In this document: positions 31,492 to 41,862 of the stretch, piece by piece
How the letters are laid out: every line of letters begins with the position of its first letter
Numbering within the stretch: the stretch's first letter is position 1
NCBI GenBank assembly: GCA_917880885.1
Contig: OU862928.1
Location: 6,653,721 to 6,717,720, forward strand
Reading direction: 5' to 3'
Length of the DNA: 64,000 bases
Source of the DNA: Limnephilus marmoratus
Taxonomy: Eukaryota; Arthropoda; Insecta; Trichoptera; Limnephilidae
The notes under the pieces: model-generated
Told to the model about the DNA's origin: nothing
Seen by the model: the letters and a program-made list of their open reading frames with translations, nothing else
Databases searched by the model: none
Translations under genes and position numbers: made by a program

Positions 31492-31524
31492 AGCTGTTTT
31501 TGGAGTTACAGGATTACAGTAGAT

Positions 31525-31628
31525 CCGAGGAACTGGCTATTTTAGGAGCCAGTTCCTGTTGGATTTACAAAATGGTCACAAACACTCAAACCGGGCGAAG
31601 CCGAACTAAAAGCCGCCCGCAGGGCCTA
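31525..31628 (+). repeat. Inverted copy of the Helitron-like body at 27588
   Basis: Contains GAACTGGCT...AGCCAGTTC (a small palindrome), CACTCAAACCGGGCGAAGCC and GCCCGCAGGG, matching 27600-27720 in reverse. Lies inside, not outside, the right long arm, so it is not part of a simple extended inverted repeat. 31629-31811 is unassigned. Confidence 0.5.
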
Positions 31629-31811
31629 GCAGCAAAGTGAATTACTATTATTTCACGTTCACGATTTCCACTAGTACTACAAAGGGCACAGGGCAGGCTA
31701 GGATAAGTCGGGATGTGAGGGAACAAGATCCGACAACAGAGTGTCGCGGAGCGACGCAGGGATGGTGCGCACCAAGCATTCACGGTTGATATTTGGCATT
31801 TACTAGCCATA

Positions 31812-32270
31812 AAGTACACATTAAAATATATCAATTTAAAGGTAATAATAGGGGCTACAACTTTTGCGAAAAATATTTTTCCATAAAATGTCGGCGTAAA
31901 AAGTTATGTGACAAAAAGTAAAATTACTTGCCAAAAAATATACAAATTTTTACCTTATCATACGAATTACAAACAAACGGTAAAAGTTATGACGAAAGTT
32001 AACTGGACATTAATTGTAGACAATGTTACAGCAAAGAGAATAAAAAAATTGCAATCCGAATTGTTGTGTAGTAATCGAGATAGAAGCGATTTACGAAACC
32101 CTTACATTTTCATGTTTGGTGGGGCACAAGGGGGGAAGCAAGGGGGGTAGGGGCGGGGACTTTTTGCTAAACCCTTGTCTAAATGGTAGTAGTCAATGGG
32201 GAAAAAATTAGCTTTATACTATTTAGTTCCTTCAACTGGTGTTTTACGACACAGGCTGACTGGACTAATA
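31812..32270. repeat. Right long inverted arm
   Basis: Reverse-complement partner of 27738-28185; G-tract at 32124-32160; similarity ends near GACTGGACTAATATG. Confidence 0.8.
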
Positions 32271-32559
32271 TGTAATCTCTCCATATCCGGAAAGATACTT
32301 AAATTCTGTAAATCCATTGTAGTTATACCTATGGAAGAAACGTCCACATGCGAACTGCTGACGAAAGTAGCGCCATCTTGTGTCGAATTCTTGAATTAGA
32401 AACCGAATTATAACAGTAGCTTTGTGTGAAATTCCACGTACAAAGATGTTATTTGTGGCGCGGCGCGTATGGCGTTACCTCCGACATGCACTCGTAGCTG
32501 GGTTCTGAAATTCAACCATGCAGACGCAAGCCTATTAATACTGTTCGATTATTTTTAAC
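32271..32559. other. No gene recognised
   Basis: Flank of the long-inverted-repeat element; GC-richer near 32440-32500, nothing assignable. Confidence 0.4.
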
Positions 32560-32695
32560 AAATTTATTGTGAAATAATACAATTTAATCACATAAAATTT
32601 ATTTGCGCACGCCGGGATTTGAAACCGTGAACTTCGGATTGCTAGTCGAGAGCCTTGCCCCTCGACTACGTAGACGTACGTTAAGAGGTAATAGC
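32560..32695 (-). mobile_element. SINE-A head, tRNA-like (minus)
   Basis: Minus strand GTAGTCGAGGGGCAAGG ... CTCGACTAGCAATCCGAAG ... GGTTTCAAATCCCGGCGTG, then CGCAAATAAATTTTATGTG. Box A and box B are recognisable; truncated after the head. Confidence 0.7.
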
Positions 32696-33408
32696 ACCGG
32701 TGAGAAATCTCGACGGTAGGTATTTTAAAAAATTCTCGCTATCGCACCGCGCTCAAAAAAGAACTAGCTATCGATGTGTTGGTGAGACCACGTGAGTGTT
32801 TGGCTTGTACACCCTCTCGCCCCCTTTGCGTCTCATGCCTACCGTCTTTCGCCTCATACCGCCATATCCAATATTCTGTTTAGATAAAGCATGTTTCGAC
32901 TTATTTCGTCGCTAATGAAGTTTTTGAATCGGCCTTGCGGTGTGACAGAAAAAGGGCCCATTATTTTTAAACGCACGAGGTCTGCTATTGTCGGTTATTT
33001 ATAAATATCGTCGATAGGTATTGTAACAATGTCTTCTGTTCACGCTTATTACCGACAAATTACGAATTATTTTACTAGAACTCTATGTAGGTTAGTAGTT
33101 TTAAAGTTTTCACTGTATTTGCGTTTATAAATATGCAGTCAAACCAACTACATCGAATTATTATATACATACATATGATTATTCTCTATGATACATTAGT
33201 TATTATTGAAAATTAGTATTAACCTCTCAGGCCTCGGGCCTGTTTTTCGAAAAGTCAAAATATTTCCGCTTTCCAATAAATTCCAAATAACTTTAATATT
33301 TGTGAACGCATCCGAAAACTAAAAACTGTTTTTGAAAGATGATGAAATACGCTTTCAAATTTTATAATTCGAAATAAACATATAATTTTGTTTTTATTTT
33401 ATTAATAA
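32696..33408. other. No gene recognised
   Basis: Mixed composition, no supported ORF, repeat match or terminal structure. Confidence 0.45.
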
Positions 33409-33703
33409 CTAGCAGACCCGGCCACACGTTGCTGTGGCTAACGAAACACAACGCCATTTACCCAACCTTTATAAAATCCACACCATCCGCTCGCCAGCTG
33501 CCCGCTGCGCGCTGCCCTTTGCCTAAATTGAATATTTGAATTTCTTGGCTTTTCTCTACTATAATAAGCATTTATTATACACATAAACCTTCCTCTTAAA
33601 TCACTCTATCTATTGGTGAAAACCGCATGAAAATCTGTTGCGTAGTTTAAAAGATTTATGCGCACATACATTTTGAGCGACTTCATTTTATACTATGTAA
33701 TGA
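33409..33703 (-). mobile_element. Short Helitron, complete ends (minus strand)
   Basis: Minus strand begins A|TCATTACATAGTATAAAATGAAG (33703) and ends CCACAGCAACGTGTGGCCGGGTCTGCTAG|T (33409). The CCACA/TGTGG hairpin lies nine bases from CTAG. 295 bp, non-coding. Same family as 1338-1735. Confidence 0.85.
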
Positions 33704-34560
33704 TGATGATACCACAAAACTTAAATTTCTACTCATATAATTTGGCACTTACCTATCTTATTAAAAAAAAAACTCAAAAATGCATATGCAACAAAAATGT
33801 ATTTTTGACCGATTATCTCTATCTCTACATATTATAAAGTCCCCCGCGCCATCTGTCTGTCTATTCGCGATAAACTCGAAAACTACTGAACGGATTTTCC
33901 TGCGGTTTTCACCAATATACAGAGTATTTCGTGAGGAAGGTTTAAGTATGCAATTTGTCAATGATTTGTGTAAATTGGTTGAAACATAACGATAATTGTT
34001 AGAAGTGTCGGAAATAAGTCCAGCCGCCTGGTAGCTTTCATCGAAAACGCTGCACAATCCTTTTGGGATATAACCAGGGCTGGGCAAAATACATGCTTTG
34101 CTGTAATTGAAATACAAATTACAAAATACTTTTTCGCATGTATTTAAAATACGAAATACAAAATACTTTCAAGTCATGTATTTGAAATACAAAATACAAA
34201 ATACAGTATTTTAACCATTTTTTTCTTTCAAATACAAAATACAAATTACAAAATACAAAATACATTTGGTTTTGGTAGAACCTTTGGTTGCAATAAATTG
34301 TCATAAATGCCCTTATCTAAGGGTGCGTTTAAATAGAAGCAATGTTGAGCAGAGTGAAACAGAGACGTGCAAAAATTGACCAATCATATTGCTCAAAAGA
34401 CACATCTCATCTCCGCTTCACTTGTAAAATTTGTGGTAAAGGACTCAGGTGTTAGGTAATATAATAATAATATATTATTATTAATATAATAATATAATAA
34501 TAATAATAATATATTATTATTATAACACGACATTTGTATAGCGCTATTTTGTTTTATTTC

Positions 34561-35475
34561 TAGTGACCGACCGAAGGTTCGGTTTCGGTTTCGTCAAGGT
34601 TCGGTAAAAAAATCTAGTTTCGGCATCAGTTTCGGTTTCGGCAGAAAATCTGCCGAACCTTCGGCCGCACCGAAACTCTGCATTTGTGAATTATCGCGTG
34701 CCGTTTGACTGACTTCCGGTGAGTTCGTGGCTCGTGTGTCATCCACCATCATCAACTGAGTTCGCTGGCCGGTCCGGCGTGCTTGTATTGTGAGTTTATG
34801 TAATCACAAACTTCAATTATTTTTATTTATTTCATTCTATATTTAATTTTATTTAACAAGTGTAAATAAAAATTAAAATCTAATCTCCTTCAACGGAAGC
34901 GATCTTCTGAATAGTCCCTCCTTTGATGTGCTTGGTGTAAGGCCCTCCGTTCATGGAGATACTTACAATCTTCGTAATTGTGACGAAACCACAAGTACCC
35001 TGTTGATATACATACTACTTTTTAATGCTAGTCTCCGTACACGGCGCTATCCGAAATATACTATATAGTCACATGAGAACGGGTCGTTTCTATGACTCAT
35101 TCTTGAGTTCAACAGCTCGGCTGTGGAACCCGGCCTCTATGTTTCCTCCCTCCTTCCTCTCCCCAAAAAGACCCTCCATACAGCATCTTCAAAGATGACA
35201 TACGCCCTGAGGGAAATTATTTTTCTCTGGGTCTCTCATGTGGAGTTAATGTAAAAAAATGTTGTGATTGTAAACGCAATTAAAATTATAGTACTCAATT
35301 TATGAGGTCCTTACTTTATAGTGAATAAAAGTGTAAAAAATAAGCCGAATTTCAGTAAACAATAGATTTTTAACATGTCTAAAAAAGTTTCGGTTTCGGT
35401 TTCGGCCGAAACTGAGAAAGATATCGAATATTCGGTTTCGTTTTCGGTAGAAAATCCTGTTTCGGTCGGACACTA
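34561..35475. mobile_element. Second-level hAT-like element, 8-bp TSD
   Basis: Ends TAGTGACCGACCGAAGG and (reverse complement) TAGTGTCCGACCGAAAC. TSD TTTATTTC (34553-34560) versus GTTATTTC (35476-35483), seven of eight. GGTTTCGGTTTCG repeats lie just inside both ends. Interior 34680-34800 is GC-richer with a possible splice donor (TTGTGAGTTT) near 34790. A LINE-X tail is nested at 34905-35265. Confidence 0.82.
34905..35265 (+). pseudogene. LINE-X C-terminus and 3' tail
   Basis: Reads HMRTGRFYDSFLSSTARLWN then SMFPPSFLS (frame-shifted in places), continuing into CCCTCCATACAGCATCTTC, CCTGAGGGAAATTATTTT and CATGTGGAGTTAATGT plus A-tract. Same tail as 23335-23560 and SINE-B. Innermost layer of the nest. 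Confidence 0.7.
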
Positions 35476-36489
35476 GTTATTTCACTTCAAGTGCGCTCTA
35501 CTGTAATTAACTTAAAAATAGTTTAGTATTCAGTCAAATTATTCCTATAGTGCTTGATCTAATACTATGACACAAAAATGTACAATACAAAGCAATGACA
35601 AGCATTACATAATATGATACAAATATGATAGAAAATGTACAATAACAGTGCTATTATAGCACAGGACGTGTTGCCAACTCTAAATATTAACACACATAAC
35701 ATATAGCTCTGGATTCTAGCGTTTTTAGTCTACGTATTATCTATGTCAGTTTATTTTTCATTATCATTATTAAGATCGCTAAATGTATTTGAAAATGTAT
35801 TTTGAAGCCATAAGTATTTGAAATACAAATTACAAAATACCTCAGCCCCATGTAATTGAAATACCAATTACAAAATACATTTTTAGGAAGTAATTGAAAT
35901 ACAAATACAAAATACGTATTTGTATTTCAAATACGTATTTCAATTACAAGTATTTCAAATACTGCCCAGCCCTGGATATAACAAAACAATTAATGGTGGG
36001 ATATTCCTCTTTTATAGATCTACAAAAAAGTCCGCGAAGGCATATATCTATCTTTTACGGATAGCTTACTATACACATTATATCTAAAATGCAATTGATA
36101 AGAATAATAAGATAAGAAGATAGAATGCGTATAGTAAAAGATAGATATATGCCATCGCGGACTTTTTTGTAGATCTATAAAAGAGGAATATCCCACCAAG
36201 CGTTGTTTTGTTATATCCCAAAAGGATTAGGCAGCGTTTTCGATGAAAGCTACCAGGCGGCTGGAATTTTTCCGACACTTCTAACAATTATCGTTATGTT
36301 TCAACCAATTTACACAAATCCTTGACAAATTACATACGTAAACCTTCCTCACGAAACACTCTATCTATTGGTGAAAACCGCATGAAAATCCGTTCAGTAG
36401 TTTTCGAGTTTATCGCGAACAGACAGACAGACAGACAGACAGACAGAAAGACGGCGCGGGGGACTTTACTTTATAATATGTAGAGATAA

Positions 36490-37055
36490 AAAAGGTTTAA
36501 AAATAGCCCACCTTAAGTTTTTTTCTAATTAAAATTACGATAACGAAAAAGATAAAAGCACTTACATATTTTATTAGACAATTAAATCTAAATGGATTTA
36601 TTGTGTTGTGTGTATCATACGTGTGAGTTGACATGTTTGTAAATAATAATGTTTAAAATGTTAGATATATCGCTTGCTGAGGTTTGATTTGTACTCCTGT
36701 ATTTTTGAGTTTCTTTAAGCAGTAAATACAAAAAAGGATGTGTTAGTTCGTTCAAAATTCAATAAAAAATGTTGGTCTTTTACCTATAGATAGATTTACC
36801 TACACATTTTTTTTAAATATTTATTACAGTCAGTTTGAAATAAAGGAAACAAATATATAATTTTTTTAAACTTCAAAACTTTTTATTTTTATTTTCAACT
36901 TTATAAAACCTTAAATTGTAATATTTAATTACATGAAGACAATATTAGCGAAACTTCAACCCAAGGCTTCAGGCCCAACTTCATAGTACAAAAAAAAGTG
37001 CAAAAATCACTTACTTCGCAATTTTTGCAATAAAATAAAAGCACTTAGAAAAAAA
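36490..37055. other. No gene recognised
   Basis: AT-rich. May belong to the same element as the YqaJ pseudogene that follows, but no terminal repeat is visible. Confidence 0.4.
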
Positions 37056-37059
37056 ACCA

Positions 37060-38465
37060 ACAACGCTAAAGGCTTTGTACCAGTTCACATAAGGAAAAAG
37101 GTTGAAGCAAACGTTTTACGTATGAGAAAAGCTATAGTTTGAGCAGTAAATTACAGAAAAGAGCAAGAAAACACGGCACAAAGTGATAAAGTAAAAAATC
37201 TGAAAATGGACAAAAAAATGCCGCAAACCATGTTTTTGGTGATCATACAAAATGTTCGTCATACTATTGCAAGTCGGAGAAGTATACTAATGATCCAAAT
37301 TTAGTAAGCGATCTTCAAGATTGTGGAACAGGACTGATATTCAACAATTATTGTCGTCTCTAATAGCAAATGCAGAAAGTCTTATTATTAACGTGACAAA
37401 TAACACTGTGGAGCAATTCAACAACGTTATAGCCAAATTTATAGGCGGAAAAAGAGCAAATTTTACAAAAATGGGATAACTTCAGCAGTTGAGCTTCTTG
37501 AGCAGTAACTTCGTGGAATAGTGAAATGACAACCCATTCACGAATACAAAAAAAATCCAAGGCCACAGTCCTGGCAACTACACGAAGCATTTTATTGAAA
37601 GAAAACGACGTTCGAAGGAGACAATACAGAGGTGTCGAAAAATAAAACTAAGGTATTACGAAAACACGACAGAAAAGAGAAAAAAGTTGCAGGGCCTGAT
37701 GAAAATTATGGTCAATTGGAATTAGATCCAGATATGCCAGCTGAATTATTTGAAACGATAAAGAGGAATTTTTCAAAGAATTATCTCCATCGAATAAGGA
37801 TGAACTCGAAAGGAATACGGTGGGCCAAAGCAATAATAATTTGTGGACAATTGAAAGGCGTAAGCGGCTTACAGCTTCTAACTTTGGACAAAAATATGTA
37901 AGCTACGGCCAAAAACTTCAGTTGCGAGAGTATTAAACTCGCTACTGTACTCGCCATTTAAAGGAAATATGGCCACAAATTATGGGAAAGAAAATGAAAA
38001 CCAAGCAATTGAGCAATTTACAAAAGAAACAAAATTAGAGGTATTCGCCTGTGGACTATTTATCGATGAAAACAAAAACTTTTTAGCGGCAAGTCCGGAT
38101 GGCCTTTTTGGCAAGGATTCTATAATTGAAGTGAAATGCCCATATAGTATAGTAAATATGTCACCAGAAGAAGGATTTGAACAAAAAAAATTGATAACTG
38201 TAAAATTGAAGACAATGCTTCAACATTAAAACGGAATCACAATTACTTCTACCAAGTACAAGGCCAGTTACACATTACTCGTCGTAAATACTGTTATTTT
38301 GTCGTGTGGAGTCCTAAAGGTTTGCCGTATGAAAAAATTGAAAGGGACGATTCAATCTGGCAAAAAATTGAACCACTGTTAGAAAAACTTCTACCACCAA
38401 TGCCTTTTACCAGAAACAATTGACGGTCGCAAATCAAGAAATTTACCGGCGAGAGAAAGATCTAA
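37060..38465 (+). pseudogene. Mobile-element-associated protein with YqaJ-type exonuclease domain
   Basis: Broken plus-strand coding. Upstream piece: NHVFGDHTKCSSYYC (about 37230) and ESLIINVTNNTVEQFNNVIAKFIGGKRANF (37370-37465), a block common to insect proteins that carry a C-terminal YqaJ domain. Then KNKTKVLRKHDRKEKK (37636). The nuclease follows: NYGKENENQAIEQF, FACGLFIDENKNFLAASPDG (about 38045-38105) and SIIEVKCPYS (about 38130-38150), giving the PD...ExK catalytic pattern. Next is NYFYQVQGQLHITRRKYCYF (38240-38300) with the YqaJ Q-x-Q motif, and LPETIDGRKSRNLPARE in a shifted frame at the end. At least four frame breaks. Lambda-exonuclease-like proteins degrade one DNA strand 5' to 3'. 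Confidence 0.75.
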
Positions 38466-38589
38466 ATCATAAATTGTTTAAAATTCATTGTATAGTGGTA
38501 AAAAATTTTGTACATTTTTGTAAATTTCAATTAATCACTGAAGGCAATGTAAGCGACTCTCAACTAAAAATTTGAAACAGATTTTTTTT

Positions 38590-39003
38590 AAAAACATAAA
38601 CCTCACATTGGAGGCACCGAGGAAAAATAATCGCTCAGGGACTTTGTTGGAGAAGTTGTTGGACATCATTGGAGAAGCTGTGTGGAGGGTATTTTTAGGA
38701 TAAGGAAGGAAAGGAAGTTTTGGGTAGGGAAAAGGTAGGTAAAAGTATGAAATGATGGTGGAGAGTCCAGCTGTAGAGATCAAAAGATCTTCCTCTTCCA
38801 GTTTCTCCCAATCCGGCCCGCCACGCAGTAAGTGGACAAAATTATCCGCCACCAAAACCCATGCAGACCTCATCCGTGAACCCGGGAACCCAGGCTCTGT
38901 CACCAAACATAGAGGACCACTTGCGGTGACCAAGTGGCGGGGGTGTTGGTTATCCAATAAATGGTTCCCGGGGCGATGGTACCTAAAACGCCTCCCAAAT
39001 TGA
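38590..39003 (-). mobile_element. SINE-B, near full length
   Basis: Antisense: tail CATAAACCTCACATTGGAGGC ... GCTGTGTGGAGGG, the long internal block (CCGGCCCGCCACGCAGTAAG), then GAACCCGGGAACCCAGG, GGTTCCCGGGGCGATGGTACC and CCCAAATTGAAAAT. About 410 bp, the best measure of full length together with 51416-51830. Confidence 0.7.
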
Positions 39004-39174
39004 AAATTTATTATAGTACTTGACATAAAAAAATTTAATTTTGCACAATTTTAGTATGAAAGCTCGGTCAGTATTGGTATACCGCGATGAGTCACTAAAC
39101 AGAAAAAAAACGAATAAAAAATATCGATTACTCGGGCAAGGACAACACTAGTCTACCGATAAAATTCTTTACAT

Positions 39175-39642
39175 CACTACTTCGCATTATATGTATGTAT
39201 TTGTCAAAACCCACGTTCCCCGGCCCCCCTCAGGAGAAATGAGCGAAAGGGACACCTGCACGTCGGGCCGAAAATACCTAAATAAAATCTTCGAAATCGA
39301 TGTTTTGTATTCCCCATTTTTCTTCTCCAAAACTGGACGGATTTAAAAATTTTTTTTCACTAACTGTATTAAAAGAAAATATTCTATGTCGGTACGTTTT
39401 GCTTTTTTTCAAAATACATTGTTTAGTTTGTATACTGAACGTTTTTTGACGGCGTTTAAATTAGGCAATTTTATTCATTTTTGGAAGGTCGTAACTTCTA
39501 TGAGAAGTAAATTATCAAAAAAAACAAAACGTACCGACACGCTAGTGGTCAATATCAATATTATGTAAAAAAAAATTTTGCTCTAGGGTCAAAATCCAGA
39601 GAGATAAACGGGGAATACGTTTGTATAGAAAAGCGCAGCTAG
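39175..39642 (+). mobile_element. Possible Helitron
   Basis: Ends GCGCAGCTAG|T at 39642 with an AAACG/CGTTT hairpin about 17 nt upstream; body includes CCCACGTTCCCCGGCCCCCC and 'aaactggacggattt', typical of Helitron-like insect repeats. 5' terminus near 39175 uncertain. Confidence 0.45.
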
Positions 39643-39729
39643 TATTTCCTCTTAACGTACACAAAAAAAGATTAGATTAGAAAAATAAATGTGGAAAAAC
39701 ATAAATGTGTGCTAAGGTGAATTACTTGC

Positions 39730-39810
39730 ATTAACCTCATTCAGGAGGCCCTGATTATTCTCAGTGCCTAGGTCATCTTTGGGGAAGCTGTGTAGCGGAT
39801 CTTTTTGTTA
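39730..39810 (-). mobile_element. SINE-B/LINE-X 3' tail
   Basis: Antisense tail: ACCTCATTCAGGAGGCCCTG ... CTTTGGGGAAGCTGTGTAG. Short. Confidence 0.55.
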
Positions 39811-39814
39811 AAAG

Positions 39815-39933
39815 GCGGCCGGTGTAGTGCAGCGGTAAGGCGCTTGACTAGCATTCCAAAGGTCACGGGATCGAATCCCGGCGTGGCAAATAAATTTCAT
39901 TTGATTAATTTGTGTATTTTCACAATTTCTTCG

Positions 39934-39965
<32 letters not shown>

Positions 39966-40212
39966 AAGATACTCTCAGTATCGCCCTGGTGTAAGACCAC
40001 CATTCAGAATTGAAATGTTGCTTGAAATGGCTTCTGCCGTGTTTGGTGACCAGATCTGAATAGCCAGGTACTTCCCCACCTTCCTCTTCCCTATCTCCTT
40101 CCCCTTCCCACTACCTTGACCCTCACAACATACCTCAATTGGGGATGCCAGAGTCCCACTGGCTCCAGACGGGAGCAGTTGGGACTCTTGTGCGGTATTC
40201 ATGTAAAAAAAA
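39815..40212 (+). mobile_element. SINE-A, full length
   Basis: Head GCGGCCGGTGTAGTGCAGCGG (box A) and GGGATCGAATCCCGGCGTGG (box B with a self-pairing T arm), an internal A28 tract (39937-39963), body CCCTGGTGTAAGACCACCATT ... CCCACTGGCTCCAGACGGG, and the end GTGCGGTATTCATGT plus poly(A). Head differs from the 22168 copy, so two tRNA-like head types share one body. Confidence 0.8.
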
Positions 40213-40330
40213 AGGAAGGAGTGAACCTCGGTTTTGAAGAGTCCCATATTGTAAGAGGGAGGAAACACAGCGGTCGGCAAATCGTTCCAAAGCCGAGATG
40301 TTGAACTCAAGAAATTCGGATTCGGAGCAT
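40213..40330 (-). pseudogene. LINE-X C-terminus
   Basis: Minus strand SSTSRLWNDLPTAVFPPSYNMGLFKTEVHSFL, then runs into the poly(A) junction shared with the SINE-A. 5' truncated. Confidence 0.7.
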
Positions 40331-40389
40331 ATTCAATAAAATAAAGACAGCATTCCCAACCAACTTGAGTTTGGGGTTTTTTTAAACGT

Positions 40390-40540
40390 ATTTCAGGGCT
40401 CCAGACCAGAGGTGGCGGCCAAATTCAACTATAGGGCGCACTTGTGATTTTTACAGGGTTAGCAGTTGTGCATTATTAAAGATTTCATTATCTTGAAGAG
40501 ATTATCAAATTTATTGCACTGTCTGTTGCCTAGGAGTCGA
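40390..40540 (-). repeat. LINE-X fragment
   Basis: Matches 15860-15920 (AGGGCGCACTTGTGATTTKTACAGGGTTAGCAGTTGTG). Too short and decayed to translate with confidence. Confidence 0.5.
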
Positions 40541-40557
40541 AATTGTATGTAAAAAAA

Positions 40558-41035
40558 GGGTGACCCGGCAGTTGGTTCGGTCACAATTGATCCCCCGAAA
40601 GTTGGTCCACTGACAGTTGATCCCACGACAGCTGGTCCCTCCGACAGTTGATCACCCCGAAAGTTGATCCTCCCGACAATTGATGCTTCCGACAGTTGAT
40701 CCTTTAAAAGATTTTTTCTTCAAGTATTTAGTAAGTATGCAAAGTGGATATACGGCCGTACAACCAAAGTCGATATACTTGAGTAAAGGCATCTTGAGTA
40801 AATCTTGAGGCATCTTGAGTAAAAATCCGCTATTAAAATATTTTTTCTCAAAATAATTTCGACTCTCCCAAGGAGCACGCGGTAGATAATAATGAAATAC
40901 GAAATACTTGTACGTGCAGACGGCTTAGAAAAAAACCGCTAATAATCTTTTAGGAGATCTTCTGACGAGGGGATCAATTGTCAGGGGGTCAACTATCGGG
41001 GGATCATCTTTCGGGGGATCAATTTTTGCCAAAAA
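40558..41035. mobile_element. Second foldback-like element
   Basis: Starts GGGTGACCCGGCAGTTGG, like GGTGACCCGACAATTC at 16378. The left arm has seven iterations of a 15-16-bp unit CGACAGTTGATCCYYC; the right arm has four inverted ones (GGGGGATCAMYTTTCG). The core starts AAGTATGCAAAGTGGATATACG and GGCATCTTGAGTAAAAATCCGC, as in the first element. The unit sequence has changed (TTGATCC versus TTCATCC) in concert across each arm. No (TTAGG)n. TSD not found. Confidence 0.65.
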
Positions 41036-41078
41036 GTATGCAAACTATTAAAACAACCCAGTTGCGATTGGTTTCCTA

Positions 41079-41559
41079 TCTACAAATATAAATAAAAATT
41101 AATCGCCGAAATGGTTGTACGCGCATAACTTCCGAACGACAGCACCAAATTAGATAATTCTTTTTTTTGTGTTCGTTGTCGGGACAAGGTTTGTATAAAA
41201 CTACAGATGAGCTCTGGCATTATGAAATTTGCATAAAAAATTGTAATAGGTGGCACACGAGCTGTTTGAAAAATTAATGTACAGGGGCTGAATGTATGAA
41301 ATGCGGGAGGGGTTCTCGGATAGGGGGTTCACGGGAGGGGGGAGGGAAACCCGGATGGGAAGGGGAACCTGGGAGAGGTAGGGGAACTTGGGAGGGGCGT
41401 TCGCGGGAAGGGGAAGGGGGGAGTAGGAACGTGAGAGGGGAAGGGGACGAGGGAAAAGAAGGGGATGCGCAAGGGGAACGGGAAGAATGGGAAAGGACAC
41501 GCAGGGAGTAACAATATCTGTATTAAATGGCATAGCAACGCGTGCCGGAAACCAGCTAG
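41079..41559 (+). mobile_element. Short Helitron, complete ends
   Basis: Starts A|TCTACAAATATAAATAAAAATT at 41079, ends ACCAGCTAG|T at 41559, with GGCAT/GTGCC around AGCAACGC just inside. Purine-rich interior. Same family as 18322-19089 with deletions (481 versus 768 bp). Confidence 0.85.
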
Positions 41560-41779
41560 TAAGGTATAAATTGAAAGATTTTTACATCGGTATCCCAACA
41601 TTACGGTAACCCAACGTTACGTAAATTAGATGTCACCAGACTTCTGCAAGAAATTTCCAAGCTTAGTAATATCGGTGAAATTACTCTGATAAGTGAAAAC
41701 CCACCTGTCCAAACTTATTTCACCCTGTCTCATAATATCATACCGTGAAACCTTCCAAGAAAGCGTATTCATATCACAA

Positions 41780-41862
41780 ACCAACTCCTCACAAAGTTTA
41801 TCCCCACACTTCAGTACATCCCTTAGTACTCAGAATTCGGGAGCAAGCGAAACCGGTCGGGA
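41780..41862 (+). repeat. Penelope-type terminal fragment
   Basis: Contains GAGCAAGCGAAACCGGTCGGG, the 3' half of the hammerhead seen at 24127-24180; the CTGATGA half is gone. The rest of 41560-41904 is unassigned. Confidence 0.5.

Larger units (their letters stand above)
27738..32270 (-). mobile_element. Long-inverted-repeat element carrying a FEN/XPG-like nuclease gene
   Basis: Arms 27738-28185 and 31812-32270 are inverted copies of about 450 bp, by eye 85-90% identical. Shared blocks include AGTCAGCCTGTGT, GGAACTAAATAGTATAAAGC, the G-tract block near 27850/32150, the 'cgatttacgaaaccctta' block and GGTAAAATTACTTGCCAAAAA-type sequence to GGGGYTACAACTTTTG. They bracket a 3-kb minus-strand multidomain gene. 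I found no convincing TSD, so the outer limits are approximate. The layout suggests a DNA transposon using a non-DDE nuclease, but flanking of a gene by an inverted repeat by chance is not excluded. Confidence 0.6.
34075..35974. mobile_element. hAT MITE, perfect 8-bp TSD
   Basis: Ends CAGGGCTGGGCAAAATAC and (reverse complement) CAGGGCTGGGCAGTATTTG. Identical GATATAAC flanks at 34067-34074 and 35975-35982. Subterminal regions are runs of the 'aaatacaaaatac' motif on both sides. No transposase. Contains LINE-like tail sequence (34440-34560 and 35476-35690) and a second hAT. Confidence 0.9.
33806..36486. mobile_element. Large palindrome of Helitron-like 5' arms, with nested hATs
   Basis: Left arm begins ATCTCTACATATTATAAAG (33806) and the right arm ends with its complement (36486). 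Each continues CCCCCGCGCC, CTGTCTGTC, ATAAACTCGAAAACTACTGAACGG, 'aaacataacgataattgttagaag', GATATAAC and TGGTGGGATATTCCTC. The fold centre is near 36060-36130. Arms are about 350 bp once the hAT at 34075-35974 is removed. The arm sequence is that of insect Helitron 5' ends, so two 5' ends point outward and no CTAG 3' end is seen. Confidence 0.7.

Noticed and set aside
27588..31628. Reading the 27600-27720 and 31525-31628 copies as an extension of the long inverted repeat
   Set aside because: Their order is wrong: the right copy lies inside the right arm while the left copy lies outside the left arm, so they are separate Helitron-like insertions.
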